Origin: Mycobacterium heidelbergense
GTDB taxonomy: Bacteria; Actinomycetota; Actinomycetes; Mycobacteriales; Mycobacteriaceae
Direction of reading: 5' to 3'
Assembly: GCF_010730745.1 (NCBI RefSeq)
Contig: NZ_AP022615.1
Coordinates: 1,860,001 to 1,924,000 of the forward strand
Length of the DNA stretch: 64,000 bases
The position numbers and the translations under genes were made by a program. The notes beneath the pieces are model-generated. The model was not told the origin of the DNA, made no database searches, and worked only from the letters and a program-made list of their open reading frames with translations. The stretch's first letter is position 1, and each line of letters opens with the position of its first letter. Below are positions 26,441 through 35,321 of the stretch, one piece after another.

Positions 26441-27414
26441 CGCGTGCTCCGATTTCCGTTGGGCTGGTGAGAAGGTCCGTCGAGACGCGCTCGCAGCAGC
26501 GTGCTGCGGACGGCCTCGTCGGCCAGGTCGTCGGGCACCGGACGGCCCAGGCGGGCCATCTCGTCGCGGTTGTCCACGCTGTCCACCCGCCAGCCGTGGT
26601 CGGCCAGCCATTGGGCGGCGTCCGTGCGGTCGGGCTCGTGGTAGGTCAGCGCTTGGACGTTGACGTCCAGGCCGAGTCGCTCACGCATCCGCAGCCAGCG
26701 CTGCGAGTTGCCCCGCGAGTTCATGCCGAACGCCTCGACGGCGACCTGACTGCCCGGCGCGCTCAGCGCGGTGAACATCTCGAACAGCCGGTCCTGGGCA
26801 TCGCCGGGCAGGTACGGCAGCAGGCCCTCGGCCAGCCATGCGGTCGGTTGGGCGGGGTCGAATCCGGCCGCGGTCAGGGCCGCCGCCCAGTCATCGCGCA
26901 GATCCACCGGGACCGGGCGCCGGTCAGCGGTCGGAACCGCGCCGTGCCGCTCCAGGATCCCGGTCTTGTAGTCCAGCACCTTGGGCTGGTCGATCTCGTA
27001 GACCGCGGTGCCGGCCGGCCACCTCAGGCGATAGGCACGCGAATCCAGCCCGGCGGCCAGGATCACCACCTGCCGGATCCCGGCGTTGACCGCGGCTACA
27101 GCTTCAGTGAAGTACTCGTCGAAGAAGTGCGTGCGCACCGCCTGGTAGTCGACGCCAACCCGGTGCACCCGCCGCCCGTGCTCATCGCCGTCGAGCCAGG
27201 CCAGCTCAGGGTCGGCCAGCCGGGCCCAGGCCGGGCCGGCCGAGGACACCAAGGTGTGGGCGAAGTCGTCACGGATCAGCGGGTCGGGTCCGGCCGTTTC
27301 CACCGCGCGGGACGCGGCGACCCCCAACGCGGTGGCGCCCACGAGTTCGGTGACGGCCCAGCTGTCGCCGGCGGTCCGTAACGAGGGCGGTGACGAGGCA
27401 TCCACATCAGTCAT
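26437..27414 (-). CDS. SAM-dependent methyltransferase, first of a tandem set
   Basis: This 325-residue methyltransferase is of the same PF04072 family, with SWAVTELVGATALGVAASRA, RTHFFDEYFTEAV, the SAM-binding ILAAGLDSRAYRL near residue 121 and AWLAEGLLPYLPGDAQ. It is the upstream gene of the three coupled copies, and its promoter should lie in 27415-27497. A C-terminal tail of about 20 residues is rich in Arg, Asn and Ser and looks disordered. The acceptor is unknown. Confidence 0.9.
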   Translation of the reverse strand: MTDVDASSPPSLRTAGDSWAVTELVGATALGVAASRAVETAGPDPLIRDDFAHTLVSSAGPAWARLADPELAWLDGDEHGRRVHRVGVDYQAVRTHFFDEYFTEAVAAVNAGIRQVVILAAGLDSRAYRLRWPAGTAVYEIDQPKVLDYKTGILERHGAVPTADRRPVPVDLRDDWAAALTAAGFDPAQPTAWLAEGLLPYLPGDAQDRLFEMFTALSAPGSQVAVEAFGMNSRGNSQRWLRMRERLGLDVNVQALTYHEPDRTDAAQWLADHGWRVDSVDNRDEMARLGRPVPDDLADEAVRSTLLRARLDGPSHQPNGNRSTR

Positions 27415-27497
27415 GTCGGCACCATGGTACCGAATAAGTTAGTTAGCCTATGCGCTCTGTGCGCGACGTCACTGGGCCCGGACCGACGCCGTGCCCG

Positions 27498-28133
27498 TTA
27501 GGTCTCGGGCCGCCAGAGGGCGCCTTCCAGCAGCTGGCGCAGCACGTCGCTGACGGCCAATATCTCTTCGTAGCTGCGGACGTAGCCGGCGTAGAACCCC
27601 ACGCCGCAGAGCACGACGAGCAGTGTCTCGACCAATGCGGACGCATCGATACCGGCGGCGATCTCCCGGCGATCGATTGCGTCGTTGACCGTCCACGTCA
27701 GAAATTCCCGGGTAATTCTCACGGAATCGATTTCGGTTCCGCTTAATTCCGGATGTCGTTGCGATTCGAGCACGGCGGTAATCAAAAATGCCGACGCGGA
27801 AGGGTTGTCGGAATTTGTCCGCACCGCGGCCGAGATGAACGCCGTCAGCCGCCCCATCAGCGTGCTCTCGCGCTCCGCCTGTCGGATGCCGGAGCCGATG
27901 ACAAGGGAGTTGACCTGCTCCAGCACCTCCCGGTACAACAGCCGCTTGGTGGAAAAGTAGTGGTTAATCGCCGGTCTGGTCAGATCGGCGCGGACCGCGA
28001 TCGCCTGGAACGTCGCGCCGTCGTAACCGCGTTCGCTGAAGACCAGGCGAGCCGCCTGCATAATCCGCCGGCGCGTCTCGTCCGACTTGGCGGCAGGCGG
28101 GCGCCCCGGCCGTCGACTCGCCGCAGGCGACAT
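27498..28133 (-). CDS. TetR family regulator (Rv0144 position)
   Basis: The protein has 211 residues. An Arg/Pro-rich N-terminus precedes the helix-turn-helix (about residues 20-65; ATFQAIAVRADLTRPAINHYFSTK). Its start lies two bases beyond the pirin gene stop, so pirin and regulator form an operon. The strong palindrome at 29149-29172 in front of pirin is the likely operator, giving autoregulation. The inducer is unknown. Confidence 0.88.
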   Translation of the reverse strand: MSPAASRRPGRPPAAKSDETRRRIMQAARLVFSERGYDGATFQAIAVRADLTRPAINHYFSTKRLLYREVLEQVNSLVIGSGIRQAERESTLMGRLTAFISAAVRTNSDNPSASAFLITAVLESQRHPELSGTEIDSVRITREFLTWTVNDAIDRREIAAGIDASALVETLLVVLCGVGFYAGYVRSYEEILAVSDVLRQLLEGALWRPET

Positions 28134-28135
28134 TG

Positions 28136-29119
28136 CTAAAGTGTGCCACCGCCGCGGTGTGGCATTAGCGCATTTGGCGGAATGCTGCCGAATTTTCCGG
28201 CCTGGTAGTCCTGCAGCGCCTCGACCAATTCCGCGCGGGTGTTCATCACGAAAGGCCCATAGTGGAATACCGGCTCGCGAATCGGCCGGCCGCCCAGCAG
28301 CAGCACGTCAAAGGCCGTCGTGCGCGACGAGTCCTGCGTCCGGTCGGCGCCGACGGTGATCCGGTCGCCGGGTCCGAGCACCGCCAATTGACCCGAGCGA
28401 ATCGGGTGAGCGACCGGACCGACGTATCCGCTCCCGGACAGCACGTATACCAGCGAGTTGAAATCGCGCCGCCACGGAATGTTCAGCCGGGCGCCGTTCT
28501 CGATCGTCGCGTGCGCCAGCGCGATGGGCGTGTGGGTGATGCCGGGTCCGCGGTGGCCGTCGATCTCGCCGGCGATGATGCGGACCAGCGCGCCGCCGTC
28601 GTCCGACGCGAGCAACGTCGCGTCGCCGCCCTCGATGGCCTGGTATCGGGGTGGCGCCAATTTGTCCTTCTTTGGCAGGTTCACCCAGAGCTGGACTCCG
28701 TGGAAGACGCCGCCGCTTTCGACGAGTTCGGCGGGCGGGGTCTCGATGTGCAGGATGCCCGAACCGGCCGTCATCCATTGGGTCGCGCCGTCGGTGATCA
28801 GGCCGCCGCCGCCGTGGGAATCCTGGTGGGCGAACTTGCCGTCGATCATGTAGGTGACGGTTTCGAAGCCGCGGTGCGGATGCCAATCGGTGCCTCTGGG
28901 CTCGCCCGGTTGGTACTCCACCTCACCCATCTGGTCCATGTGCACGAAGGGATCCAGGGCGGCGGTGCTGACCCCGGCGAAGGCGCGCACCACCGGGAAA
29001 CCCTCGCCCTCGTAGCCTGGCGGACCGGTGGTGATCGACCGGACGGGCCGCTCGGTGTCGGCCGGGCCGGCCGGGCCGACCCGCGGCAATCTCAGGGTGT
29101 CTGCGGTGATAGCAGGCAT
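28136..29119 (-). CDS. Pirin family protein
   Basis: This 327-residue bicupin is of the pirin family, some members of which are quercetin dioxygenases and others redox-linked regulators. The metal-binding His cluster is visible in WHPHRGFETVTYM near residue 79 and GILHIETP near 122. A C-terminal pirin domain includes GGRPIREPVFHYGPFVMN near residue 280. AAGGAGGTAAAC gives a strong ribosome binding site before ATG 29119. It is cotranscribed with the TetR gene. I do not recall a pirin gene at this point in M. tuberculosis. Confidence 0.93.
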   Translation of the reverse strand: MPAITADTLRLPRVGPAGPADTERPVRSITTGPPGYEGEGFPVVRAFAGVSTAALDPFVHMDQMGEVEYQPGEPRGTDWHPHRGFETVTYMIDGKFAHQDSHGGGGLITDGATQWMTAGSGILHIETPPAELVESGGVFHGVQLWVNLPKKDKLAPPRYQAIEGGDATLLASDDGGALVRIIAGEIDGHRGPGITHTPIALAHATIENGARLNIPWRRDFNSLVYVLSGSGYVGPVAHPIRSGQLAVLGPGDRITVGADRTQDSSRTTAFDVLLLGGRPIREPVFHYGPFVMNTRAELVEALQDYQAGKFGSIPPNALMPHRGGGTL

Positions 29120-29148
29120 GTTTACCTCCTTATTTCAGAACTACCCAT

Positions 29149-29172
29149 ATAACCGGACCGCAGTCCGGTTAT
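29149..29172. promoter_or_regulatory. Perfect 10-bp-arm palindrome before pirin-tetR
   Basis: ATAACCGGAC-cgca-GTCCGGTTAT is a perfect inverted repeat, 30 bases upstream of the pirin ATG and in the divergent region toward the CLC gene. Its size and symmetry fit a TetR dimer site. The TetR encoded behind pirin is the natural candidate. Confidence 0.75.
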
Positions 29173-29236
29173 TCCCGGTTGCCTTAGGATGGCCGCCGTG
29201 CGAACCTCGCGACCTTAGGGCGGCGGGCGATCGTTT

Positions 29237-29242
29237 TATAGT
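29237..29242 (+). promoter_or_regulatory. Candidate -10 box before CLC gene
   Basis: TATAGT in the AT-rich stretch TTTTATAGTGCAATATT is the best -10 candidate for the rightward CLC gene. It lies 65 bases beyond the pirin palindrome. Confidence 0.4.
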
Positions 29243-29316
29243 GCAATATTTGCCGTGGTAGATGGTTGTCGCGCATGCCCGGTCCTGAAAGGGTCGACGG
29301 CGGGAAGGTGACGCGG

Positions 29317-31323
29317 ATGGAGCAGGACGAGGCGGCCGCCAATCCGGTGCGGGCGCCGCGATCGGGGGCCGACGCGACGGGGAGGGTGGCCGGCTGGCTG
29401 CGCGCGAACCGCCTGGGATTGTTCTGCGTGGCGATCGTGGTGGGGATTGGCGCCGGGTTTGGCGCGGTGGCGTTCCGCTACCTGATCTACGGCTTCACCT
29501 GGCTGGCGACCGGGCAGGACGAGTTCGGGCAGCAGGGGCGGGTGGCCAGCGGCCACCTGCCCTGGTTGGGGGTCGGCTTTTTCGTGATCGTCCCCGTGCT
29601 CGGCGGGTTGTTGTACGGGCCGTTGATCTCCCGGTTCGCCCGCGAGGCTCGCGGCCACGGCGTGCCGGAAGTCATGATCGCGGTGGCCGAGAACGGTGGC
29701 CGCATCCGTCCCCAGGTGACGGTGGTCAAGGCGCTGGCCTCGGCGCTGTGCATCGGCGCCGGCGGCTCCGTCGGGCGGGAGGGCCCGATCGTGCAGATAG
29801 GGGCGGCGCTGGCGTCCAGCCTCGGCCAGTGGGTGCGGATGCCGGAAAACCGGCTGCGGGTGCTGGTGGCCTGCGGCGCCGCCGGCGGCATCTCGGCCAC
29901 GTTCAACGCCCCCGTCACGGGGGTGTTCTTCGCCGTCGAACTGATCCTGCGTGAGCTCTCGGTCGAGGCGGTCTTCACCATCATGCTCTCGGCGATGGTT
30001 GCCGACGTGATCGCCCGGGTCTTCTTCGGCTCCGCCCCTTTCCTGACCCAGCTTCCCGCCGGCATCGAACTGGACCACATCGCCAATTACCTTTTGGTAG
30101 CCCTTCTCGCGGCGATCGCGGGGCTGATCGGGGTTGTGTTCACCAAGGTCCTGTACGCGACCGAGGATCTGTGCGACCGGGTGTGGGGCCAGCGTCCGGC
30201 CTGGGCGCGGCCGGCGGTCGGCGGGATCGCGCTGGGCCTGCTGCTACTGGCGGTGCCGCAGCTGTACGGGGTGGGCTACCCGGTGGTGTACGCCGCCTTC
30301 GCCGGCCACTACGCGCTGTGGTTCCTGGTGATCCTGGCGGCGGGCAAGATACTGGCCTGCAGCCTCACCATCGGCATCGGCGGCTCGGGCGGAGTGTTCG
30401 CGCCCGCGTTGTTCGTCGGGGCCACTTCCGGCATGGCCTTCGGGCTGATCGTTCAGCACGTAATCGGCACCGCCGTCGGACATCCCGCGCTCTACGCGAT
30501 CGTCGGCATGGGCGCCGTGTTTGCCGCCGCCGCGCGCGCCCCGCTCACGGCGCTGGCCAGCACGGTCGAGATGACCGGGGACTTCACCCTCACCCTGCCG
30601 GTCATGCTGGCCGTCGCCGTCGGCACGACGGTGTCCCGCGCGCTCTCCTACGGCACCATCTACACCACCAAACTGCTGCGCCGCGGCATCGACATCGACC
30701 GTCCGACTCCCACCCATGCATTCGCCAACCTCACCGCGGCCGACGCCATGCACCGGTTCACCGTTCCGCTGGATCTCACCGGCCGGGCCGGCGACGCCGA
30801 CCCCGACTGGACGACCCTGCTCGGCCCGGTCACCCGCGTCCGCGAACCGCAGGCGCTCTTCGCCAACGACAGCCTCGCCCAGGCCCTGCGGCAGCTCGTC
30901 CTCTACGGCCGCGACGGGCTGCCGGTCATCGACACCGAGGCCCGGCGCGTCCAGGGCTGGCTGACCAACCAGAACGTGCTGCGCGCGGTCGACGCCTACC
31001 TCGCCGACGCCCAACCGGACATCGCGGCCGGCCACCAGGCCGCCGAATGGGCCGACCCGCAAGTCACGACCGCCGAACACGATCCGCGAAGCCAGCTCGC
31101 CGGATACCGCATCGTCGAACACACCCTCGCGCCCGATTCGGCCGCGGTCGGCCGGATCGTCGGCGAACTCGACTGGCCCGACGGCCACGTCCCCGTGTCG
31201 GTTCTGCATAACCGGCAACTCGTCGACGCCGACGCGGCCGTGCGGCTCGCCGCGGGCGACCGGATCAACGTCCTGATTCCCAAAAACGGTGCGGGCAGCC
31301 AGGATACGGCGGCTCGATCGTGA
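29317..31323 (+). CDS. CLC chloride channel/transporter with CBS and RCK-C domains
   Basis: This 668-residue protein occupies the place of Rv0143c. The CLC membrane domain (about residues 30-440) has the anion-pathway motifs GSVGREGPIVQ (gating Glu) and GIGGSGGVFAPALF. The cytoplasmic part contains CBS-like sequence (about 460-570) and a C-terminal TrkA-C/RCK-C-like domain (about 600-660, ending in AGDRINVLIP). It should move chloride or another anion, possibly in exchange for protons. ATG 29317 has AAGG 8 bases upstream; longer frames start at 29275 or 29308. The stop lies 8 bases from the convergent glycosylase gene. Confidence 0.9.
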   Translation: MEQDEAAANPVRAPRSGADATGRVAGWLRANRLGLFCVAIVVGIGAGFGAVAFRYLIYGFTWLATGQDEFGQQGRVASGHLPWLGVGFFVIVPVLGGLLYGPLISRFAREARGHGVPEVMIAVAENGGRIRPQVTVVKALASALCIGAGGSVGREGPIVQIGAALASSLGQWVRMPENRLRVLVACGAAGGISATFNAPVTGVFFAVELILRELSVEAVFTIMLSAMVADVIARVFFGSAPFLTQLPAGIELDHIANYLLVALLAAIAGLIGVVFTKVLYATEDLCDRVWGQRPAWARPAVGGIALGLLLLAVPQLYGVGYPVVYAAFAGHYALWFLVILAAGKILACSLTIGIGGSGGVFAPALFVGATSGMAFGLIVQHVIGTAVGHPALYAIVGMGAVFAAAARAPLTALASTVEMTGDFTLTLPVMLAVAVGTTVSRALSYGTIYTTKLLRRGIDIDRPTPTHAFANLTAADAMHRFTVPLDLTGRAGDADPDWTTLLGPVTRVREPQALFANDSLAQALRQLVLYGRDGLPVIDTEARRVQGWLTNQNVLRAVDAYLADAQPDIAAGHQAAEWADPQVTTAEHDPRSQLAGYRIVEHTLAPDSAAVGRIVGELDWPDGHVPVSVLHNRQLVDADAAVRLAAGDRINVLIPKNGAGSQDTAARS

Positions 31324-31330
31324 GGCCGCG

Positions 31331-32239
31331 TCAAAGCCGGCTGATCTGCTGCACCGGCAGCCGGGCCCCGCGGCGCGGTTCGCGAGCCAGCCCGCTGGCC
31401 TCGAGCAGCCGAACCACCCGGTGGCGGTGCGGACGCATCGGTTCGAGCAGCTCGAGCATCACCGCGTCGTCGACCGGGCGGCCCAGCAGCGTCCAGCCGA
31501 TCATCTTCGGGATGTGGTAGTCGCCCACCGACACGGCGTCGGCGTCGCCGAAGGCCCGTTGAACGGTCTCCGCGGCGGTCCACTCCCCCACACCCGGCAG
31601 CGACGTCAGCGCTTCGCGGGCCCCCGCCGGCCGCAATGCCAGCCGTTCCAGCGATGCCGCCCGCCGCGCGCACGCCACCACCGTCTGCGCCCGTCTCGGG
31701 TCGACGTTGGCCCGGTGAAATTCCCACGACGGGACGTGCCGCCACTCCTCGGCCGACGGCGGCACCCGCATTCCGGCCGGCGCCGGCCCGGGCGCCGGCG
31801 TCCCGTATTTGGACACCAGCAGGCGCCACGACCGAAACGCGTCGGCGCCGGGCACCCGCTGCTCGATGATCGCGGGGACCAGGGCCTCCAGCACCAGCCC
31901 GGTGCGGCCCAGCCGCAGGTGCGGAACCCGTCGGTGCGCGGCGGCAACGGTCGGGTCCCGCGGTACGAAATCCGAGGCGTCGTCGTCGGCGCCCAGCATT
32001 GCGGGCAGCATCTCGATGAACTCCGCCGCGCCGCTGCCCCAGGCCACGCAATGGGCGGCGTTGGGAGCCGCGCGGCCGATCCGGGCCGTCACGGGCCCGG
32101 TGGGCAACAGGCTGGTTCGCCAGATGGTGCCGTCACCGGGGATTTGGAAGCAGGGGTCCCCGGGCCCCCGGCGCAGCGGCGCCAACGTGTGCCCGAAGCT
32201 GGCCGCCCCGGGGAACGTGACGATGCGCGCGCTCTTCAT
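31331..32239 (-). CDS. DNA-3-methyladenine glycosylase-like (HhH-GPD) protein
   Basis: This 302-residue protein matches Rv0142 in place. The helix-hairpin-helix-GPD region LTSLPGVGEWTAAETVQRAFGDADAVSVGDYH (about residues 215-247) contains the hairpin GVGEWTA and the catalytic Asp in VGDYH. It is therefore probably an AlkA-type base-excision glycosylase acting on alkylated bases. ATG 32239 begins MKSARIVTFPG; upstream in-frame codons lack a good ribosome binding site. It converges on the CLC gene. Confidence 0.85.
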   Translation of the reverse strand: MKSARIVTFPGAASFGHTLAPLRRGPGDPCFQIPGDGTIWRTSLLPTGPVTARIGRAAPNAAHCVAWGSGAAEFIEMLPAMLGADDDASDFVPRDPTVAAAHRRVPHLRLGRTGLVLEALVPAIIEQRVPGADAFRSWRLLVSKYGTPAPGPAPAGMRVPPSAEEWRHVPSWEFHRANVDPRRAQTVVACARRAASLERLALRPAGAREALTSLPGVGEWTAAETVQRAFGDADAVSVGDYHIPKMIGWTLLGRPVDDAVMLELLEPMRPHRHRVVRLLEASGLAREPRRGARLPVQQISRL

Positions 32240-32329
32240 CCCATCACTCTTCAATCCCAAGAAATCACGGCCGGCTCTCCGGACCACTGATTGACCGTCA
32301 GCTGTCTGCCAAGACAATATTGCGATGTG

Positions 32330-32734
32330 ATGACGCCGTTCGATGGGCCGCACACGGAACTCGCCTGGATGTTCTTGCAGAGCATGAGCGAGGGCGGCGA
32401 CTTGGACGAGGGCTTCACGCTGCTGAGTGACGACTTCACCTACTGGAGCCTCTACACCCGTGTTTCCTTCGACAAGGAAACGCTGCGGCGGGCGATCAAC
32501 TGGCGCAAGCAGACCCTCGAACTCACGATCGACCTGCTGCGCTGCGTCAACGAGGGAGACACGGTGGTCGTGGAGGCCGCCGCCACCGGCAGGACCACCG
32601 GCGGCGTCGTCTACGACAGCCCGTTCGTTTGCGTGTTCGAAATCCGCGACGGGCTGATCGCCTCGATGCGGGAATACAGCGACACCCGCGCGCAGGCCCG
32701 GGCCCTGCCCGAGTCACCCACCCGGGTCTACTGA
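32330..32734 (+). CDS. SnoaL-like/ketosteroid-isomerase-fold protein (Rv0141c-type)
   Basis: The 134-residue protein has the NTF2-like fold pattern: LLSDDFTYWSLYTR, TVVVEAAATGRTTGG and VCVFEIRDGLIASMREYSD. Members act as isomerases, hydratases or binding proteins, and the reaction here is not known. An adjacent GTG at 32327 is an equal start candidate. Its stop overlaps the convergent DUF427 gene by seven bases. Confidence 0.82.
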   Translation: MTPFDGPHTELAWMFLQSMSEGGDLDEGFTLLSDDFTYWSLYTRVSFDKETLRRAINWRKQTLELTIDLLRCVNEGDTVVVEAAATGRTTGGVVYDSPFVCVFEIRDGLIASMREYSDTRAQARALPESPTRVY

Positions 32735-33108
32735 GCCAGGACGCTGATTTCGGCCTTGTTGGGGTAGAAGGCGACGTGCCCGGCGATGTCGGCCACCGCC
32801 GGGTAAGGCCGTTCGTAGGTCCATATCGCGTCCTCGACCGTGGCGCCCGCCGAGGTGGTGACGCTGTAGTAGCTGGCGTCGCCCTTGAACGGGCAGTAGG
32901 TGCTGGTGTCGGTGCGGGTCAGCCGGTCCTGGAGCACGTCAGCCAGCGGAATGTATTGCACCGCAGGCAAAGTCGCCTCGCGCAGTTCCAACGCCGCGGT
33001 CGTGTCCGCAACGATCTCGCCATTGACGCGGACCTGCACCCGTCCCTTCGTCGGCTCGATGGTGATCGGGTGCCCGGCGTTGGGTTCTAACACTTGCCGA
33101 TGGGCCAT
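32728..33108 (-). CDS. DUF427 domain protein (Rv0140-type)
   Basis: This 126-residue protein is of the DUF427 family. Its core includes RVQVRVNGEIVADTTAALELRE, the DTSTYCPFKGDASYYSV motif with a conserved Cys and Lys near residues 71-74, and AIWTYERPYP. The function of the family is unsettled. AGGAGGG precedes the ATG. It matches Rv0140 in position and length. Confidence 0.9.
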   Translation of the reverse strand: MAHRQVLEPNAGHPITIEPTKGRVQVRVNGEIVADTTAALELREATLPAVQYIPLADVLQDRLTRTDTSTYCPFKGDASYYSVTTSAGATVEDAIWTYERPYPAVADIAGHVAFYPNKAEISVLAQ

Positions 33109-33184
33109 GGTTGATTCCCTCCTAGAGACGCAACCAGTTGCAACGCCGGCCGACGCCCAAGGCTTCCCGGGAAGCGGCCCGAGC

Positions 33185-34210
33185 CTATTCGGCTTGGGCG
33201 GGGGTGCTGCTCTTTTTGTTGGCTGTGCGCATGGCGGCCCAGAACCGGGCGGCCTCGCGGATGGATTCCTCCACGGGGCGCGGCTGCCAACCCAGCTCGC
33301 GGACCGCCTTGCCGTGGTCGACGTCGGCTTCGGCGCGCATCATGCGCACCGAGGCCAGGCTGAGTTCGGCGTCTTTGCCCGTCAGCCGGGCCTTCAGGCT
33401 GCCCAGCGCGCCCAGGGCGTACAGCGCCGGCACCGAAATCGAGCGGCGCGGCGGCGGCACGCCCGCCTCGTCGGCCGCGATCCGCACGACCTCCTTGAGC
33501 GCGATCATCCGTTCGGAGATCAGGTACCGCTCGCCGACGCGCCCGCGCTCGGCGGCCAGGATCATGGCCCGGGCCGCGTCGTCGACGCCGACGACCTCCA
33601 GCTGGATGCCGTCCATCGTGAAGGGCAGCTTCCCGAAGACCGCGCCGGCGATGAAGGCGCCGTGCGGTGTCCGGCCCCAGTCGCCGCTGCCGTAGGTCGT
33701 CGAGACGCACATCGCGACGGCGGGCAACCCGGCCTCGGCCACGTACCGCATCACCAGGTCCTCGGCCTGGACGCGGGATTGGACGTAGGGTGTCAACCCG
33801 CGGGAGTCGATGACGTCTTCTTCGGTCGCGACGTGCCCGTGCCGCCGGCCCACCGTCGCGTAGGTGCTGGTGAACACGAACCTGCGCAAATCGGGTTGTT
33901 TGACCGCCACGTCGAGGACGTTGCGCAGGCCCTCGACGTTGGTGCGGAACAGCGGCGACGGGTCGCGCAGCCACGCGCGGGTGTCGACGACGCAGTAGTA
34001 CACGTCGTCGACGCCGTCCATCGCCTCGCGCAGCGTGGCGGTGTCGAACACGTCGCCGTGGACTCGGGTGAGCGCAAGGTCGTCGATGGCGCGGGTGTTG
34101 GCGGTCGGGCGGACCATCGCCCGCACCTGCGACCCGTCGGCGACGAGCTGGCGGGTCACGTGCGAACCCAGAAAGCCGTTGGCGCCGATGACCAGTTTGG
34201 GTGCGCTCAC
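33185..34210 (-). CDS. NAD-dependent epimerase/dehydratase (Rv0139-type)
   Basis: This 341-residue extended SDR has the N-terminal motif GANGFLGSHV near residue 8, DVFDTATL near 53 and a C-terminal substrate domain. The region DSRGLTPYVQSRVQAED has the Tyr of the active site (YVQSR instead of the usual YxxxK, so the catalytic Lys position holds Arg). GTG 34210 overlaps the stop of the upstream gene as GTGA, which fixes the start. It corresponds to Rv0139. The substrate is unknown; dihydroflavonol-reductase-like or sterol substrates are possible. Confidence 0.88.
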   Translation of the reverse strand: MSAPKLVIGANGFLGSHVTRQLVADGSQVRAMVRPTANTRAIDDLALTRVHGDVFDTATLREAMDGVDDVYYCVVDTRAWLRDPSPLFRTNVEGLRNVLDVAVKQPDLRRFVFTSTYATVGRRHGHVATEEDVIDSRGLTPYVQSRVQAEDLVMRYVAEAGLPAVAMCVSTTYGSGDWGRTPHGAFIAGAVFGKLPFTMDGIQLEVVGVDDAARAMILAAERGRVGERYLISERMIALKEVVRIAADEAGVPPPRRSISVPALYALGALGSLKARLTGKDAELSLASVRMMRAEADVDHGKAVRELGWQPRPVEESIREAARFWAAMRTANKKSSTPAQAE

Positions 34211-34710
34211 GCCGCTCCTCCGTATTGCTGCATCCAGCGCGCGGCGTCGTCGTCGAGCGTGCCCAGCGCCTGCGCCGTGCGGCACCACTTCATCGCCGCG
34301 CGCAGGAAGCGCAGCGGGTTGTAGATGTCTTCCTGACGAGACCACTGACCGTCGCCGGCGTAGGTGATGATCGAGATGTTGGTGGCGCTGATGACGCTGC
34401 CGTCGCCGGGGTCGCGCATCGGGTTGTCCAGCTCCATGATGATCCGCCCGGTGGGCTCGTCGATGACCGACCACAACGACGGGAACGCCACCATGTGGCT
34501 GCCCGGGAAGGTCGTCATCGTCCGCTCAATCCACTCGCGCACCTGGTCTCGGCCGCGCATGGTGCCCGCCGCGTGCTCGATGTACTCGACGTCCGGGGTG
34601 TACTGGGCGACCCAGGCCGCCCAGTCTCGCGTCTCGGCGGCGCGGGCGACCGTCTCCTCGAACTTTTCGAAGGCGGCGGCCAGTTCTCCGCGGGAGAACG
34701 TCGGGGTCAC
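34207..34710 (-). CDS. SnoaL-like/NTF2-fold protein (Rv0138-type)
   Basis: The 167-residue protein has an NTF2-like pattern (YTPDVEYIEHAAGTMRGRDQ, GRIIMELDNPM, ISIITYAGDGQWSRQEDIYNP). It precedes and is coupled to the epimerase through a GTGA overlap, matching Rv0138-Rv0139. It could be a non-enzymatic partner or a small isomerase. The catalytic role is unknown. Confidence 0.87.
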   Translation of the reverse strand: MTPTFSRGELAAAFEKFEETVARAAETRDWAAWVAQYTPDVEYIEHAAGTMRGRDQVREWIERTMTTFPGSHMVAFPSLWSVIDEPTGRIIMELDNPMRDPGDGSVISATNISIITYAGDGQWSRQEDIYNPLRFLRAAMKWCRTAQALGTLDDDAARWMQQYGGAA

Positions 34711-34789
34711 GAGGGCTCTTTCGCGCCGTTACACGTCATCGCCGGAGTGTAGCCTGGACAACGTCGTCGGTTCCCAAGGAGGACAAGCA

Positions 34790-35305
34790 ATGACAGGAAC
34801 CCACAAAGCGGTCCTCGCCGGCGGTTGCTTCTGGGGGATGCAAGACCTGATCCGCAGGCAGCCGGGGGTGGTCTCGACCCGGGTCGGCTACACCGGCGGC
34901 GACGTCCCCAACGCGACCTACCGCAATCACGGCACGCACGCCGAGGCCATCGAAATCGTCTACGACCCGTCGGTCACCGACTACCGCGCGCTGCTGGAGT
35001 TCTTCTTCCAGATCCACGATCCGACAACGAAGAACCGGCAGGGCAACGACCGCGGGACCAGCTACCGGTCGGCCATCTTCTACGTCGACGACGAGCAAAA
35101 GCGAATCGCGCTGGACACCATCGCCGACGTCGAGGCGTCGGGCCTATGGCCCGGCAAAGTGGTGACCGAGGTCAGCCCGGCCGGTGACTTCTGGGAGGCC
35201 GAGCCCGAGCACCAGGACTACCTGGAGCGCTACCCCGACGGGTACACCTGCCACTACGTGCGCCCCGGCTGGACGTTGCCGCGACGGGCGCCCGCCGGCG
35301 GCTGA
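34790..35305 (+). CDS. msrA: Peptide methionine sulfoxide reductase A
   Basis: This 171-residue enzyme reduces the S-epimer of methionine sulfoxide in proteins and protects against oxidative damage. The catalytic GGCFWG places the nucleophile Cys at residue 13. TRVGYTGGDVPNATYRNHGTHAEA and the Tyr/Glu residues around it form the active site. AAGGAGGA lies 7 bases before ATG 34790. It is divergent from the Rv0138-type gene and converges on cyp138 with 16 bases between stops. It corresponds to Rv0137c. Confidence 0.97.
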   Translation: MTGTHKAVLAGGCFWGMQDLIRRQPGVVSTRVGYTGGDVPNATYRNHGTHAEAIEIVYDPSVTDYRALLEFFFQIHDPTTKNRQGNDRGTSYRSAIFYVDDEQKRIALDTIADVEASGLWPGKVVTEVSPAGDFWEAEPEHQDYLERYPDGYTCHYVRPGWTLPRRAPAGG

Positions 35306-35321
35306 CCCGGCGCCGCGGTTT

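Noticed and set aside
33185..34474. Longer start for the epimerase
   Set aside because: The extension overlaps the Rv0138-type gene; GTG 34210 with GTGA coupling is better.
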